A stretch of 64,000 nt of DNA from Vigna angularis (GCF_016808095.1 NC_068976.1:1632001-1696000); one strand, 5' to 3'. Counted from the stretch's first letter, positions 13,481 to 26,449 are shown. The notes: generated by a model from the letters alone, not told the origin. A program made the numbers and translations.

Positions 13481-13836
13481 AAATTCTCCAAAAACAGAGT
13501 TGCTGATGTGAGGATATTTTCTCCCAAACTAGACCTCCGATTGATTATCCAAGTTGTCGAAATGAAGAACCATATGTCTGGAACCCACTATCCAAAACTC
13601 AGCCCTACCCAACAGTGAATGACTTCACAACGACGAAAACACCAGTGCATATTTTATGAAATTCTCCAAAACAGAGCTGGTGATACGAGACGATTTTCTC
13701 TGAAACTAGACCCCCGATTGATGATTTGAACAGTCAAAATTAAGAACCATATGTTTGGAACCCATTGTCCAAAATTCAGCCCGATCCAATGATGAACGAC
13801 TTCATAACGACGAAAACACCTGTGTAGGTTATATGT
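13481..13836. repeat. 178-bp tandem duplication
   Basis: Two diverged copies, starting at 13481 and 13659, each run from aaattctccaaaaacagag-type sequence through a gaaccatatgtntggaaccc block to acgacgaaaacacc. They lie in the part of LTR B that copy A lacks. Confidence 0.65.
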
Positions 13837-14744
13837 TATGCGGAAATTGTTTCTTCTCTTCCTTTCTCTCTTACTTGGTTTTTTTCTCTCTTCAAATGAC
13901 TCTAATGTGCCTTACTAATCTAACCCATCTCGACTAAAACAAAGTGAGACATAATGGTCCACATTATTTTTCCTATTCTCCACGTAGGAAGGGATCCCAA
14001 TAACCCAACACTTACAACATATATTTGCATGGAAACCCCAAAACATCATAATTTTGTTCTCTCTTAACTTCAAACCCTCTATTGGGATAACCCAACAAAC
14101 CATACATACATTCACAGGGAAAACCCAACACAAATATTACATAAACCCTATGCTCATGCATACACAAACCCTTGCCCAACAATAACAATGTATAATCATA
14201 ATCATAATCATATAAACATGTATCAACAAGGATTATCAATCCAAAATAACCAAGAACACATATAACATACAACAATAAACAAACAAAGGTAAGCTTCCCC
14301 ATACATTGACCAATCATAAGGCTTTATCCACAACCCTAAAACACTATCAATCTTTCTTTACACTAAGAGTTTCACATCACTCTCTCTCTTCTCTCCCAAA
14401 ATGTCAATCTCCTTTCTTCCTCTTTTTTTCTCTCTTTGATTTAGAGTTTCTATGGTTTCTAAACACAAAACCACGCCTTTCTCTATATCTCAATATTTAT
14501 GAATCCACCCAACTCTATATCTAATATTTTCTCTCTTATAAAAATAGTTTTAATTCTAATTTATTATAATGAGTCTATCAATAATATATATTATTATTAT
14601 CTAGCCATAATATCTAATTATATACAATAATATCTCAATATATCATTTAAAATATCTATAATATCTAATAATAATACTATCTCTTTTAAATATCTAAATT
14701 CATCAAAATTATTTCTCCTATTTTTTTCGGATCTTACACTTACA

Positions 14745-17700
14745 ACAATACCTTTATTGAGAGATGAGACTTCGCCTTGCACCTCTAAGGTTTGTCTACA
14801 CCTTCAAACTTTCTCTTAATGTCAAAACCATCCTTATGACAAGGGTAAACAAAATTTTTCTCTCCTATAATTACCCCACCCATCTACCACCAACTTTTAC
14901 TCTCACTTTTTCTTAACCTAAACCTAGGCACACCTCCCTTCCCTACCTTATTCATCTTTGTTCATATTCTACAATAATTATTTAAATGATACAGTTTATT
15001 TAGTGAATTCTTTAACTGAATTTTAAATTTCAATGAGTTTTTTGTTCGGATTTTGAAATTTATTAAATTTCTAAATTTGATTTCAAAATTAGTAAGTTCC
15101 TAAATTAGATTTTCAAATTCAATTAAATTCTAAATCGAATTTTAAAATCCAATAATTTTTTTAAATTGAATTTTGAAATTTTATTCGTGAAAAGAGAAAT
15201 TAAAGAAAAAGAAAATGTATGAAGACTTAGGATGCATGATTTAATAAATATATAATACACACTAAATGTGTTTTGTTAAGCAGTAATTATTACTTACTAA
15301 TATGTTTTATTTTGTATAATTTTTTATTGAAGGATAAAATTATGAACTTGGAGATGAAGAAAAAAAATCTTGGAGGTGGAGAGAGAAGTTTCGACTAAGA
15401 GTTTAGACACAATTTTGTTACATTGGAAACATACCACCTAACAACACATAGATAAACTCTGGGTCATTTCTTTCTGCACTCCACACTTTCCATATTTTCT
15501 ATATGCATCTGATGGGGTTGGTTAAAAGATCTAACTACCGTCTCCGTTTATGTCAGCCCATACCTCCTTGCAAATAAAAAAGTGTTTAGGATTGTATAAT
15601 TGAAAAATTATTTTTCTCGTATAATCTGAAAGTAAAAAAAGTAAAATTGAATTATATAATATAACTTTTGAATTTTACAATTTATAAATTAAAAAAAATT
15701 AAATATAAAAGTCAATAAAATTTCTAAATAATACAATTTGAAAGTAACTTTATTTTTTAAATTACAAAATTTCAAAATCATTTTTAAAAATAAAGTGAGT
15801 TTTTGTTTTTTTTTTCTTTTTTGTATTTGTGAAACTACACAAAGAAAATGAGATTACAAAACAAAGTTCCAAACTCAATAGTGTGTGGAATATAGATAAG
15901 CCCAGGCAGAATTTTAAAGCCCACATATTTGTGGACGCTCAAGAACATTGTATCCTATCATTAGAAGGTTATTTCTTTCTACATACCTGTAATTTCTAGT
16001 TGAAATTTTATAAATTTTTGCATTGAAAAATACAGTTTTTTGTATTTCGGATAGTAATTTGAAAATATAAAATAAAAATTTCATAATGGATAGTAGAATC
16101 TGTAATATTAATATATTTTTCAGAGTGTTTAATTTAAAATATAATTTTTATATTATAAATTGTATTTTTCAAAAAAATTATACTTCAAATTGTATATTCT
16201 AAAATAAAAACATTCTAGAATATAAAATTTATATTCTAAAATACAAGAATTTAAGAATTTAAAAGATTAAAGAAAGAAATTGATGGAATTGCCGAACTCA
16301 TTAGAGCCGTAAAACGGTCGTGATCCATTCAATTTGAGAAGCTTTAAAGGATCACTTAAAAGATTTGCAGAGGGTTTTGTTTTGTTTAGTCTAACTTTAT
16401 GTTGAGTTAGTAGATAATTTTTATCTGTTTTACTTTTAAAAAGAAAAAAAAAACGAAAAACATATTTTAACAATTTAATTCATATTATTAAATATAAATT
16501 TAAGTTTTGAGTGTAATGATTTGATATATAATATAAATCATAGCAGATATATTTTAAAAAAAATGAAACTCTCATAAATCTACAACGAATGAGCCTTACC
16601 TATACCCATTTAGATCTCGGCCAAATAGATTAGATATAACATAATTTAATTTAAGTTATAATTTTTTAACCTTAGGTAACTTATTTTATAGAATCTCAAA
16701 TTCATACGTCAAAAAAACTTTTTAACATCTCTAATTATTATGACAATAAGAATGTTTTTATTTTTGTAACTTCCAATTTTTTTTAATTTAAAGTAATTGA
16801 GTATTTAAACATAATAATAAAAAAAAACTCTTTTTTGCGCATAACATTTGTCATAAAATACTAATGTGAATCAATACATTATAAAATTTATTGTTTTAAA
16901 TAATTTTAGAAAAGTAAACACTTCCAGGTATTTAATTTCAAAATTTTTAATTCATATAATATATTTTTTTATTTAAATTCATCATGTTTCAACTAAGGTT
17001 ATATAAAAAATCACGATAAATTTTGACATTTAAATTATGTTGACACCCAAAATTTATCAATTATTTTCATTATATAAAATTTTATTAAAAAAATAAAATG
17101 ATATAAAATATGAATAATCACATCAAATGATAAAATTTATATTTATAAGATATAAATAAACTATTCTTATTATAAAAAAAATCCAAATAAATATATAAAG
17201 ATAAAACATTAAATCAGTTATATAATTATTTATGAATGTTAAATTCACTTTTATTTTATGAAAAGCTTATCTAATTTAATTATATGAAAAATATTATTAT
17301 TATCGATAATAATATTTTCAATAACTGAAAATAATTTATTTTTATGTGAAATTCCTCTTTAAAAGCATTGAGGGACAAAAACACAATAAGCATTTCAATT
17401 TGTCAAACCCATCAAAAAAGAATTCAGCCAATACTAAAAGTACAGTTTTATGGTGGTTTGGCTTTATCTTCGGTTATTATCTAGACTCAGTTTAATAATA
17501 ATGTTAAGAAAAACTAAAGTAAACCAAACTAAATTATAACTTTAATATATCCACGTTAGTTTGTAACATTAAAGTGTTGGAGTATTAATATGTTTCCTTT
17601 CTAAGGATGTAATTGGGTGTTTTATTATAAATCAAAGTGTAAACACCACAAACAACGTTATATTATAAGTTTATGATATTAGAAGTACACGAATAATTAA

Positions 17701-19164
17701 CTATGAATGATTTGTGGTAGATTTTTTAATAAGATAATTATTATCCTAAATAATCTACAACTTTTCCATTATTTCATTTTCATCCATCGATACAGTTGAT
17801 TATTGATTTTATTTTAAAAGCATTTTTTTTTAAATTATATAGAGATTAAAGAAACTACTAAATTTAATTTTAAAAGATTAAAACACCATCTTCATCCTCT
17901 AAAACACGATCCTAGCATAGTTTTTCAACTAATCCTTCATCCTCTAAAACACCATCATTCTCACCATAATCATCTTCATCAACTCCTCCCATTATCTCCA
18001 CACAACATCATATCTCCATCCTTTCACTTCATTCACACTCATGGCAACTGCTAATACCCATAACACCATCAAAGATATCACCATCTTCATCACCATAGAC
18101 TAGGCCTTACCACTATACCTTTATTTGCTTCATTCTTTTCCAAAAAAATCCAGCGTATAACCTCCATAGAAGAAACCATGTTCCTCCTTTTTAAAAAGGT
18201 TGTGTTGATTTGGGTTGACAAACCTTTTTACTCGTACACCCTTGATTTTAGATTTCTTCACCCCTGTTTTTGGTTTGTTTCTTGGGTTCCTTGTTTTATG
18301 TTTACTTTGTGCACCTCCACATTCGATCAACCCACATCCCTTATGTGCTTTGTTGTTGTTTTTGGGCTTGTTTTATTTCACTTGTTGCACCTCAGTATTC
18401 ATTGCACACACTTCTTACTAATTGCTTACAACATCACTCGTTTTACTATTATGCACCCCTTGTTAGTTTTGTTTTCTATTTAGGCTATTGAAATTTTATT
18501 TATTTCATTTTTAAACATTTATCTTAAACTTTTTATGCCTTTCACTATCTCACATACTCAACCTTTTTTATAATATAAAAATTATAAAATTAAAATTGAA
18601 AAATGAATTTTTTACGTTTTTAAAAGGTATGAGTACTTGTGAGATTTTTACATCATCTAAATCCTTAATATCTTTCTTTTCCTAAATAACTAAAGGGATA
18701 GTACTTGTGTGACTGCCTGCAACATCTATTACTTAATACCCTTCTTTTTCCAATGGATTAAAACATGTTTATAAAGGTGTGAGTACTCGTGTGACTATCT
18801 GTGTCATCCAATACTTAATATCTTTATCTTTCTCAGCCATTCCAAAATTACCAAAAGAATACAAAATCTTCAAAAGCTAAAAACATCAACATTTTCAATG
18901 AATAATCTTTCCTTTGAGAACCACATGATCCTTGATTTTCCATTGTGAATGAAGATACATATGAACAATGTCAATCCTTGTCAAGTTTACTTCTGAACAA
19001 TCAAATCATTTTCAAATAGTTTTATAAAGAACTACCTAACTTTGATATCTGATTTTGAATGAGAATACGTAGGAGCAAAGTTAATCTTTGTCGAGCTCAA
19101 AAAACCAAATAATACTTTTGTTTCTTTAGAGTGTTATTTTCGGGAAAAATAAAATATTTGAAAA
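14745..19164. other. AT-rich gene-free stretch
   Basis: More than 4 kb without a supportable gene. Poly-A and poly-T runs and short AT repeats dominate. Three overlapping plus-strand frames at 18178-18491 give hydrophobic Phe- and Leu-rich products. They arise from a T-rich strand and have no splice or homology support. No terminal repeats or target duplications were recognised here. Confidence 0.5.
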
Positions 19165-19400
19165 CCACATCAACTTCATACATTTAATTAAGGGTATTGC
19201 CTTCAGGCAGACATAGTAGGGTGCTAATACCTTCCCTACATGTAACCGACTCCCGAACCTAAAGTCTAGTTTTTATAGACCATGTCTTACTTTATGGTTT
19301 TCCATAGTTTTTCTAGAATAAACTTTGGGGCGACTCCAAAACCTCTTTTTTAAACTTGTTCCTTTTTTGTTCATCGTCTCATCGTGATTTTGATTGTGAC
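19165..19400 (+). mobile_element. Ogre/Tat-like LTR 3' end and primer-site remnant
   Basis: The block gggtgctaataccttccct near 19219 is followed by gtaaccgactcccgaacc and, about 80 bp later, by ggggcgactccaaaacc near 19327. This order matches what I know of Ogre-type LTR ends, whose primer site begins TGGCGACTC. Only the end is recognisable. No Ogre coding region follows. Confidence 0.45.
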
Positions 19401-19769
19401 AAATGTAAAACATATTTCAATCATATTTTGTTTTTGTTTGTATATGGAACTTTTCTTTTTCCTATATATATCTTCACCTTTTGATAGAAATAAAATTGAA
19501 AGATGTTTTGAATTGGTTCTTGTTTTTCCCTAGTTTCTTCCTATTGCACTTCTTTGTTATAGTTATACGAGTTTTTCATCTAAAGAGTTCTAGGTTTTCT
19601 ATTATAAGGGAATCAAATCAAATAATTAATATACACAATTATTTTATCTTTATTTGAGTGAGAATCTAACCATTGTTCTTGTTTCACCTTTTACTGATTC
19701 AAACAATTATTGTCCATGTAGTCATTCCATGTTAATAACTCTAAGTGTGAAAAACAAAGTCAAATAGTT

Positions 19770-20450
19770 AAGGGAATTGCATGATAGCCATCAACTTCAT
19801 ATCCAATGTACAATGTTTGGTGTTGGTATAACAACATTGTGCCTTCTTAGGTTGTAGTTACGTTGTCACTTCCATTCATTGTGGCATTATTTAGATGGAT
19901 AAAGTAGATTAAATATATGGAATGATTTTAATTTATTGTTAAACGCCTCTTTAATGAAAGAAGCTACTAAAACATCTTGCACCTACTATGGTCGTTCATG
20001 TCATGGAGAAAATGTTTGTTATCACAAAGTAGGATTTCCTTCTAATGGTGATGCTAAACATGGTAAACTTGTTAACATATAGTGGAAAACTTTGTACTCA
20101 TTCCAATTGAACAAGACACATTATAGGTGTTTGTTTTCGTAAGCACATATTTTCTCCAAGACAATAGTGTTCCACTCCTAAGCAAATCATTATAACTACA
20201 TTATGACTAATAATGATGAAGTAATAAGGAATAATCAACAACATTCTAATGAGAGCTAGACCTCAACAGTTTCAAACATTGCTTACCTTAATCCTCAACA
20301 ACCATACAATGATTCTTCAGTTTCTCCTTCTCATGTTAATAAATTGTGTTACATTCGTTCTTCCTCAGATAAAATTCAAATTCAATCCATAGCTCCTTGG
20401 ATCTTAGATTTAAGTGCTAATAATGTTAAAACTAGACGATACAATACACC
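19770..20450 (+). pseudogene. old Copia polyprotein, gag and protease fragment
   Basis: Near 19978-20022 the frame reads CTYYGRSCHGENVC, a Copia CCHC knuckle whose second cysteine has become tyrosine (TGT to TAT). It is followed by the usual tail YHKVGFPS. At 20393-20430 the frame reads APWILDLSANNV, recognisable as the protease active-site block WILDSGA with the catalytic motif altered. Stops and frame changes lie between. The protein should continue rightwards but is cut at 20603 by the next Copia element. Later parts of the same polyprotein order appear at 24.4, 31.0 and 34.2 kb. Confidence 0.65.
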
Positions 20451-20603
20451 CACTAGATGAAAGCTCTAAGTGATTTCGATGACAAAAAATATTAAGTAAT
20501 GAAAGTAAATGATATTATTTTCCTACATGTTTAGTTTTGAAGAATAAAAGTATCTAAAGACTATAAGCATATGTTCTCAAGTGATATCAAAGGACCAAAC
20601 AAC

Positions 20604-21036
20604 TGTTGTAATAATGTTAGATTATTGCAAAAGAAAACGTTAGATTGCAACGGTTTAAACTTTAATTGCCAACAACGTTCATATTCATTTTATTAAGTGC
20701 TCCAACGGTAAAATATTTAATGGCTTTTATTGTCTTTTATTGATTTTATTCTTTTCTAACTCTATAAATAGAGAGTTTTTCCCCCATTCCAAAAATACAC
20801 CAAAAGTAGTGTTCTCTCCTTCTCCTTTCTTCTTTTGCTCTTCTAAAATTATTTTGGGTTATTCTTATACTCTGTTTAGAGTTCCTTGCTAGTTCTGAGA
20901 TCCTCAGAAATTCTGAGAAGTTCCTGTTGTATCCTGGGGGACTTGCGCAACACACCGCGGATAAGTCCTTAAGGACAGTGACTCTACACGCCTCAGGAAA
21001 TTTTGTTCATGATTCTCTCAGCACTTTTATACAACA
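20604..21036 (+). repeat. 5' LTR of the deleted Copia element
   Basis: It starts TGTTGTAATAATG and ends TATACAACA. A TATA box (ctataaatagag) lies at about 20762-20773. The 102-bp stretch after it, with ttctctccttctcctttctt, resembles a transcribed leader. Just after the LTR I do not see the usual TGGTATCAGAG primer site. Confidence 0.9.
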
Positions 21037-21049
21037 ATCTTAAGGACTT

Positions 21050-21187
21050 ATGGCTGACAACAACAACAATTCAATCCTGGAGAATCAAAACTTTGTTTTC
21101 AGAACTCAGACGGTATTTGCGAAACCCATAACTTCCAGAGGCTGCCAAGGTGCTCGTAGCAACGATGACTTCTCATCGCATTTGTAA
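21050..21187 (+). pseudogene. gag N-terminal stub
   Basis: An ATG 14 bases after the 5' LTR opens a 45-codon frame starting MADNNNNSILENQNF and ending at TAA (21185-21187). Position and the Asn-rich start fit the beginning of a Copia gag. The frame ends early and the rest of gag is deleted. Confidence 0.45.
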
Positions 21188-21389
21188 GGACTATGTATGA
21201 GAACGAAGAAGCTGAGGTACTTGAGTAAATTTTCGTATATTTTACCTACAAAGAGAAAATCACAACCATATATTTTCTCGTTTACTAATCTTAAATATTT
21301 TAAAATTGTGGGGGTGTAGGTAATTTTACTTAATTACTTGAAAAAATAAATTTTGGCTTTTCACCTAATGATATTGATAGTATTCTAAA

Positions 21390-22298
21390 TTTGAAAATGG
21401 TGATTGTGTCATTATATGTTTGTACGTGGATGACATGCTAAATTTTGGTACACGCAATGAGATTGTCGCTAAAACTAAATTGTTTCTAGGATCAAACTTT
21501 GACATGAAAGACATGAGTGAAGCCAATGTGTTTTTAGGTATTAGAATCATAAGGAAGGGAGATAGTATATTACTATCCCAAGAACAATATATTGAGAAAC
21601 TTCTTAATAAGTTTAGGTTTTATGACCTCACCAGTGAGTACCCCTTATGATGTTAATTCTAAATTAATGAAAAATAGAGGAGAATTATTATCTCAGCCTC
21701 AGTATGCCCAGATAATTGGGAGCTTACTGCACTTGATGAACTTTTGTTATGCAGTAGGTAGACTGAGTAGGTACACTCAATGTCCAAATCAGGAACATTG
21801 GGATGCACTTTCCTGGCTTATGAGATACTTAAGAGGTTCAATGGATTATGCCATTGAATATAGTGAATTTCCCACTGTACTAGAAGGGTACAATGATGCT
21901 AACTGGATATCTGATTCAGATGAGACAAAATCCACTAGTGGTTATGTATTCACACTTGGGGTGGTGCGATTACATGGAGATCAACCAGACAAACAATTAT
22001 TGCAAGATCAAGAATGAAATATGAGTTTTTTGCTCTTGAGATGGCTGATAGTGAGGCTGAGTGGTTGAAAAACTTCTTAGCAAACATTCCACTAGGAATG
22101 AAACCAACACCATCGGTATCAATACACTGTGATTTCCAGTCGGCAATATCTATAGCTAAAAACAAGGATTACAATGTAAAGAATAGACATATTCAATTGA
22201 GACACAATTTGGTGAAGCAGCTGCTAAAGAGTGGAACTATTTCCATTGACTATGTGAAGTCAGAACGTAATCTAGCAGATCCTCTGACAAAACCCTAG
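21390..22298 (+). pseudogene. Copia reverse transcriptase C-terminus and RNase H, frameshifted
   Basis: The RT catalytic block reads CLYVDDML at about 21417-21440. It is followed by VFLGIRI and LLSQEQYIEKLL. The RNase H part shows the block DANWISDSDETKSTSGYVFT, then a C-terminal segment with SIHCDFQSAISIAKN, and ends in the canonical ADPLTKP. Two frame changes, near 21630 and near 21957, break it into three open pieces. Another frame break lies upstream of the YVDD motif. Intact copies of this family are needed to supply the missing functions. Confidence 0.85.
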
Positions 22299-22810
22299 GA
22301 AGACAAATGATATTAGAAACATTGAGGGGAATGGGACTTAAGCCACTTGCAAACAAACAAGTGATGGTAACCCAACCTTTGTGATTGGAGATCCCATGAA
22401 TAAGGTTCATATGGGTAAAAACAAGTCACTTGTTAGTTCTGATAGCACTAAATTGATTTTAATCAATTATGTCCCTTCCTATGGTGTGTGTGAAAGTGCT
22501 AGAGACTGCAATATTGAGAGGTTAAACTTTGTCGTTAAAATTCTATGTGGTGAAAGAATTTTAGCTTAAACAAAGTTTTTAATGATTTTTCATATCCCTT
22601 ACGGGTGGTGTATGATTTGCAGCATACACTTGATGAAATCACCTATATGAGTGTCGAGTGGGGCCGCTTGCATGATATCTTGGCATGATCTCTAGAGCGC
22701 TCATGAATACCGGGCACACTCATGGCCTATTAAGCGCAACACAACGGTAACAACAAGGATTGTGAGGGTGTATTGTGATTGATAAACCTCTAACACACGC
22801 CAAGTGTCTT

Positions 22811-22892
22811 TGGTTCATATAGCTTGCTATACCAACTACACTGTGTGTTAAGTATTTCAATCTAAGACTGGTTCATATAGCTTGCTATACCA
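22811..22892 (+). repeat. 24-bp direct repeat with internal hairpin, 3' untranslated region
   Basis: Two identical copies of tggttcatatagcttgctat plus acca occur at 22811-22834 and 22869-22892. Each contains the inverted repeat TATAGC-TT-GCTATA. They lie between the end of pol and the polypurine tract of the deleted Copia element. Confidence 0.8.
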
Positions 22893-22966
22893 GGTCTGAT
22901 GCATTACATCGTATGTGACCCAGAATAAAAGTTTCTTATCTTTTTCTTTTGCAATAAGTGGGGGAT

Positions 22967-23399
22967 TGTTGTAATAATGTTAGATTATTGCAAAAGAAAA
23001 CGTTGGATTGCAACGGTCAAAACTTTAATTGCCAATAACGTTCATATTCATTTTATTAAGTGCTCCAACGGTAAAATATTTAATGGCTTTTATTGTCTTT
23101 TATTGATTTTATTCTTTTCTAACTCTATAAATAGAGAGCTTTTCCCCCATTCCAAAAATACACCAAAAGCAGTGTTCTCTCCTTCTCCTTTCTTCTTTTG
23201 CTCTTCTAAAATTATTCTAGGTTATTCTTATACTCTGTTTAGAGTTCCTTGCTAGTTCTGAGATCCTCAGAAATTCTGAGAAGTTCCTGTTGTATCCTGG
23301 GGGACTTGTGTAACACACCGCGGATAAGTCCTTAAGGACAGTGACTCTACACGCCTCAGAAAATTTTGTTCGTGATTCTGTCAGCACTTTTATACAACA
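22967..23399 (+). repeat. 3' LTR of the deleted Copia element
   Basis: It has the same length and ends as the 5' LTR. It is preceded by the polypurine stretch aagtggggga at about 22956-22965. Several of the 13 differences from the 5' LTR are C/T or G/A changes. Confidence 0.9.
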
Positions 23400-23404
23400 A
23401 CAAC

Positions 23405-24430
23405 TATAGAACCTTGTCCATTGTTTGTTGTTTATAGTATATCGTTTGATAGTGTTATTTATGTCTTAAATACTTTCTACTTTACATAAAGTTAATATCT
23501 AATACAATAATATAATTAAATCAAACTCAATGGCTAGTTTATCATTGTATTAATTCTTCCAAAGTCTCTTTTATAATAATTTGAGAAACAAACAATCTTG
23601 TTTAATTTATGTTAATGTTGAATTTACATAATTTGTTTGAAAAGTTTCCTTTAGCAAATAAATTTAAGAATGTTGAGAAAAGCATCAAATTGTTTTATTC
23701 TGAAAGAAAAAATCAAAAGCTTCATGAGAAGATACTACATGATCAAAGAATATTTCAAGAAGGAATGCTTTGAAGATTATATTGAAGATCAAATAAAAAA
23801 TTTCTTTATTAAAGTTTCAAAAAGGGATTCAATATTAAAAGCTTCAATCATCATTTTCTTAAGTATCTATAAAAATGATGACCAATTTGAAGATTAAAGA
23901 TATAAATACACACACAACTATAACGACAATCAGTCATATTGTTTCCTATCTTAGCATATTTTGAGATTGAGTGTAAAACTTCTAATGCTTAACTTTGTGA
24001 AGCTTTTTCATGTGTGAGCTAAAATTTGTACTCTTTATAAGAGTCTTCATTTCTCTATTTTATTGATCTCAAGGGGATATTGAGGAGTTGTAACAGGAGA
24101 GTTTGTGCTCATTGTAACCTAGGGAGATTTATGTACTCATTGTAACCTAGAGAGATCTATATACTAATTGTAATCTAGAGAGGTTTATATACTTGTTATA
24201 ATAATTGTATTTGATTAATGAGACCTCTTAAGATGAAAGCTTAAGAGAACTAAATGTAGCTCGTGAATTTGGGTTAAATGGTATAAATTCTTTGTTCTTA
24301 TTCTTATCATTAGACATATAGTCTAACTATGTGCAAAGAAAAGTCTACAAACTCTATTCAACCTCTCTCTTTTAGAGCCTAGTTGTTCTCTCAATTAGTT
24401 ATGTTTCTTCTTCTTTAAACATTTTTTCTT
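23405..24430 (+). other. LTR-like stretch, unassigned
   Basis: No gene is recognised. From about 23670 to 24400 the composition and order suggest an LTR fragment: a tataaataca box near 23900, three repeated units around tgtaacctagggagatttat at 24100-24190, then ctctattcaacctctctctt near 24350. I could not fix its ends or a target duplication. The 75-codon frame at 23670-23897 is Lys- and Phe-rich with no domain. Confidence 0.35.
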
Positions 24431-24720
24431 CCTTCAAGTATATTAAACTACTCACTGATCAACTCATTTTTGCTACTTATATTGGAAATGTTCATCTCTA
24501 TTATTCTTTCTACCTCCAAAATGTACTTCATGTTATTAATTTCTTGTTCAATCTTATTTCAATTTCTAAGCTTATTTCATCCTTTCATTATGATCTCATA
24601 TTTTGTCTTCATTATTACCTCATTGAAGACATAAATGTCAAGTATATGATTGTACAATTGATGTAAATACTAGTCTTTACACATTTGTTCTTCCTTATGG
24701 TACAAATCATTTTGTACTTT
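24430..24720 (+). pseudogene. old Copia polyprotein, post-protease/pre-integrase fragment
   Basis: With frame changes, the stretch reads LITDQLIFATYIGNVHLYYS-like sequence followed by NVLHVINFLFNLISISKLIS and a DLIFCLHYYLIED segment. This order is the conserved block between protease and pre-integrase domains of plant Copia polyproteins (LKNVLYVP...FNLLSVSKL). It fits the next segment of the same element seen at 19770-20450. Confidence 0.6.
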
Positions 24721-25459
24721 CAACTATTGCCTAACGTCTTTGTAATAAGTAGGAGTGAGCAAAAAAGCCATAATTGATCGAATTTGAGAAATTAAAAAAA
24801 AAGTGGATGCATAATTAAAGGTTTTTTTAATTTAGGTAATAATGCAAAAGTGAAGTTAGGTAAAATGGATATCAATAGTCAGATATGGAGATTGAATTAA
24901 AATTTTGTTAGTACTTGACCCTTCCCAATTTTAATATTATAGTTTCTAAGTATAAAAAGAATACTTTTTTACAACTATTTCTACCACCACACTTACATTC
25001 TTTACAAGCATAACCTTAATTTCTTTGCGTTTTTGTTAAAAATTCATGGTACAAGATTATCGTACAACTAACATCCTTTTTATCTTCCTAGTTAGAGGTG
25101 AGGATAATTTCATGATGTCCAACCAACCCTTAGAACAAACATCTTCAAGAATTCTTGTCTTCTTCCTTAGGATAGTCAATAACATTTCATGCTAAAGATT
25201 GCCCTATAATGGGAGTAAGGTAACAAACTTGAATGCATACACAACCTAGACTTTGTTACAAGGGAAAAATCAGTGAATTTGGAAGTATGGTTTGACTTCA
25301 AGTGATGGGGTCCAGGTTTTTTACCACTTTACAATTTAATGATTATCTTAAGTTAGTTCCTTTATTTAAAATTAAAATAAAAGTGTTTTTTTTAAAGACT
25401 GATCCAATTAAAATCAATTCTGAATAACCTACCCATATTTAATATAACCTTTATTATTT
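24721..25459. other. gene-free stretch left of the large CACTA
   Basis: No gene or terminal repeat is recognised. It may be further decayed Copia internal DNA, but no motif supports that. Confidence 0.3.
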
Positions 25460-26449
25460 GTACACTAGTGCTAAAAGGGTTTTTAACATCACCATTTCGA
25501 CATCAGACATAATGATATTTGACGTTCAATGCGTGGTGACATTTTTATAAATAATTTGTCATATTTGACGTCAGTCCACCCTATCTTCAACATCAATTTC
25601 AAAATTGACGTCAGCCCACCCTAACTCAAACATCAAATTGTTGTTTAATGTTTGTCATTTGTTGAGTTTGACATTAAGTTGTTTCAAAAAAGTAGAAGAA
25701 ATAACTTGAGTCTCATTTTCTCTTCACTCTTCTTTTCGTACGAGTTTCCACCAAGGTCACCCAACAACTACGACAATGAGGAGGAGGTCCAACGTGGTTT
25801 TCGTTTCATTTTGACTCACATTAATATTATTTCACCATCCTTTATAACATTTTTTTTCTTATTTTCACTATTTGGGTTACATGTAGCATTCCTAAGTGTG
25901 TTTTGATGAAGTGTGTTCTCAAGGCTCCAAGGTCACCCAATGATGGCAACCTTAAGTTTGGTGTTTTCTCATTTCTCCCATGTTTTAGGGCTTTGTAGAG
26001 TGTTCATAATTGATTTATTTCTCCTAGTTTCAAAGTTGTCAAGATTTGGTGGTGAAAATTTTTAAATGGTCCTAGCTTTTTCTATAGACCTCGAATGAAG
26101 ACACTCCAAAAATGAAAGTTGTTGGAAAAGAGGTACGAAAATGCTCGCCAATTCCCAAAGGGGAAGGTTATGGAATTTCATCATTTAAGGTATATTTTTA
26201 TTTTCCTAGTATTTTTCACCCATTTTCGACCCTTTAAAACTTTCTTTGAGATATCCATAATACTTAGAAAATTCTAAAAAATTTTGTGGTGTATTCCTAT
26301 ATTGTATATTAATTTTTAATGGTTTTAGTGGAGGAAAATATTGGTGAAAAATTAAAAAAAAGAAAGAAAATTGGCGTCTATTGTCCTTACAACAGACGTA
26401 ATTTAACATTTGTTATAAATCTAACAAACGTTAAATGACATACTCTATT

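Larger units (their letters stand above)
9740..14738 (+). mobile_element. LTR copy B (Ty3/gypsy type), TGTAACACCCCG...ATCTTACA
   Basis: It begins TGTAACACCCCGATTTC, a terminus common in plant gypsy (Tekay/Del-type) LTRs. It ends CGGATCTTACA. The flanks are CTTAT (9735-9739) and CTTAC (14739-14743), a 5-bp target duplication with one C/T change. Compared with copy A it contains extra DNA at about 11000-13080 and 13370-13990. No gag or pol is present, so it is a solo LTR that later acquired insertions and internal duplications. The clade assignment is from the terminal motif only. Confidence 0.6.
20599..23404 (+). mobile_element. deleted Copia retrotransposon with both LTRs and ACAAC duplication
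   Basis: The element spans 20604-23399 between perfect 5-bp duplications ACAAC at 20599-20603 and 23400-23404. The LTRs are 433 bp each, with a gag start, the C-terminal part of RT with RNase H, a 3' untranslated region and a polypurine tract (about 22957-22965). Everything from most of gag through integrase and the N-terminal RT is missing, so it is an internal-deletion derivative. By hand count the LTRs differ at 13 of 433 sites (about 97% identical). That implies a fairly recent insertion compared with the eroded Copia around it. Confidence 0.9.

Noticed and set aside
18178..18491. Three overlapping hydrophobic frames resembling membrane proteins
   Set aside because: They arise from a T-rich strand, overlap in all three frames and have no domain or conserved motif.
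22381..22569. 62-codon frame after the Copia pol
   Set aside because: It follows the ADPLTKP end of pol and lies in the 3' untranslated region; no domain.
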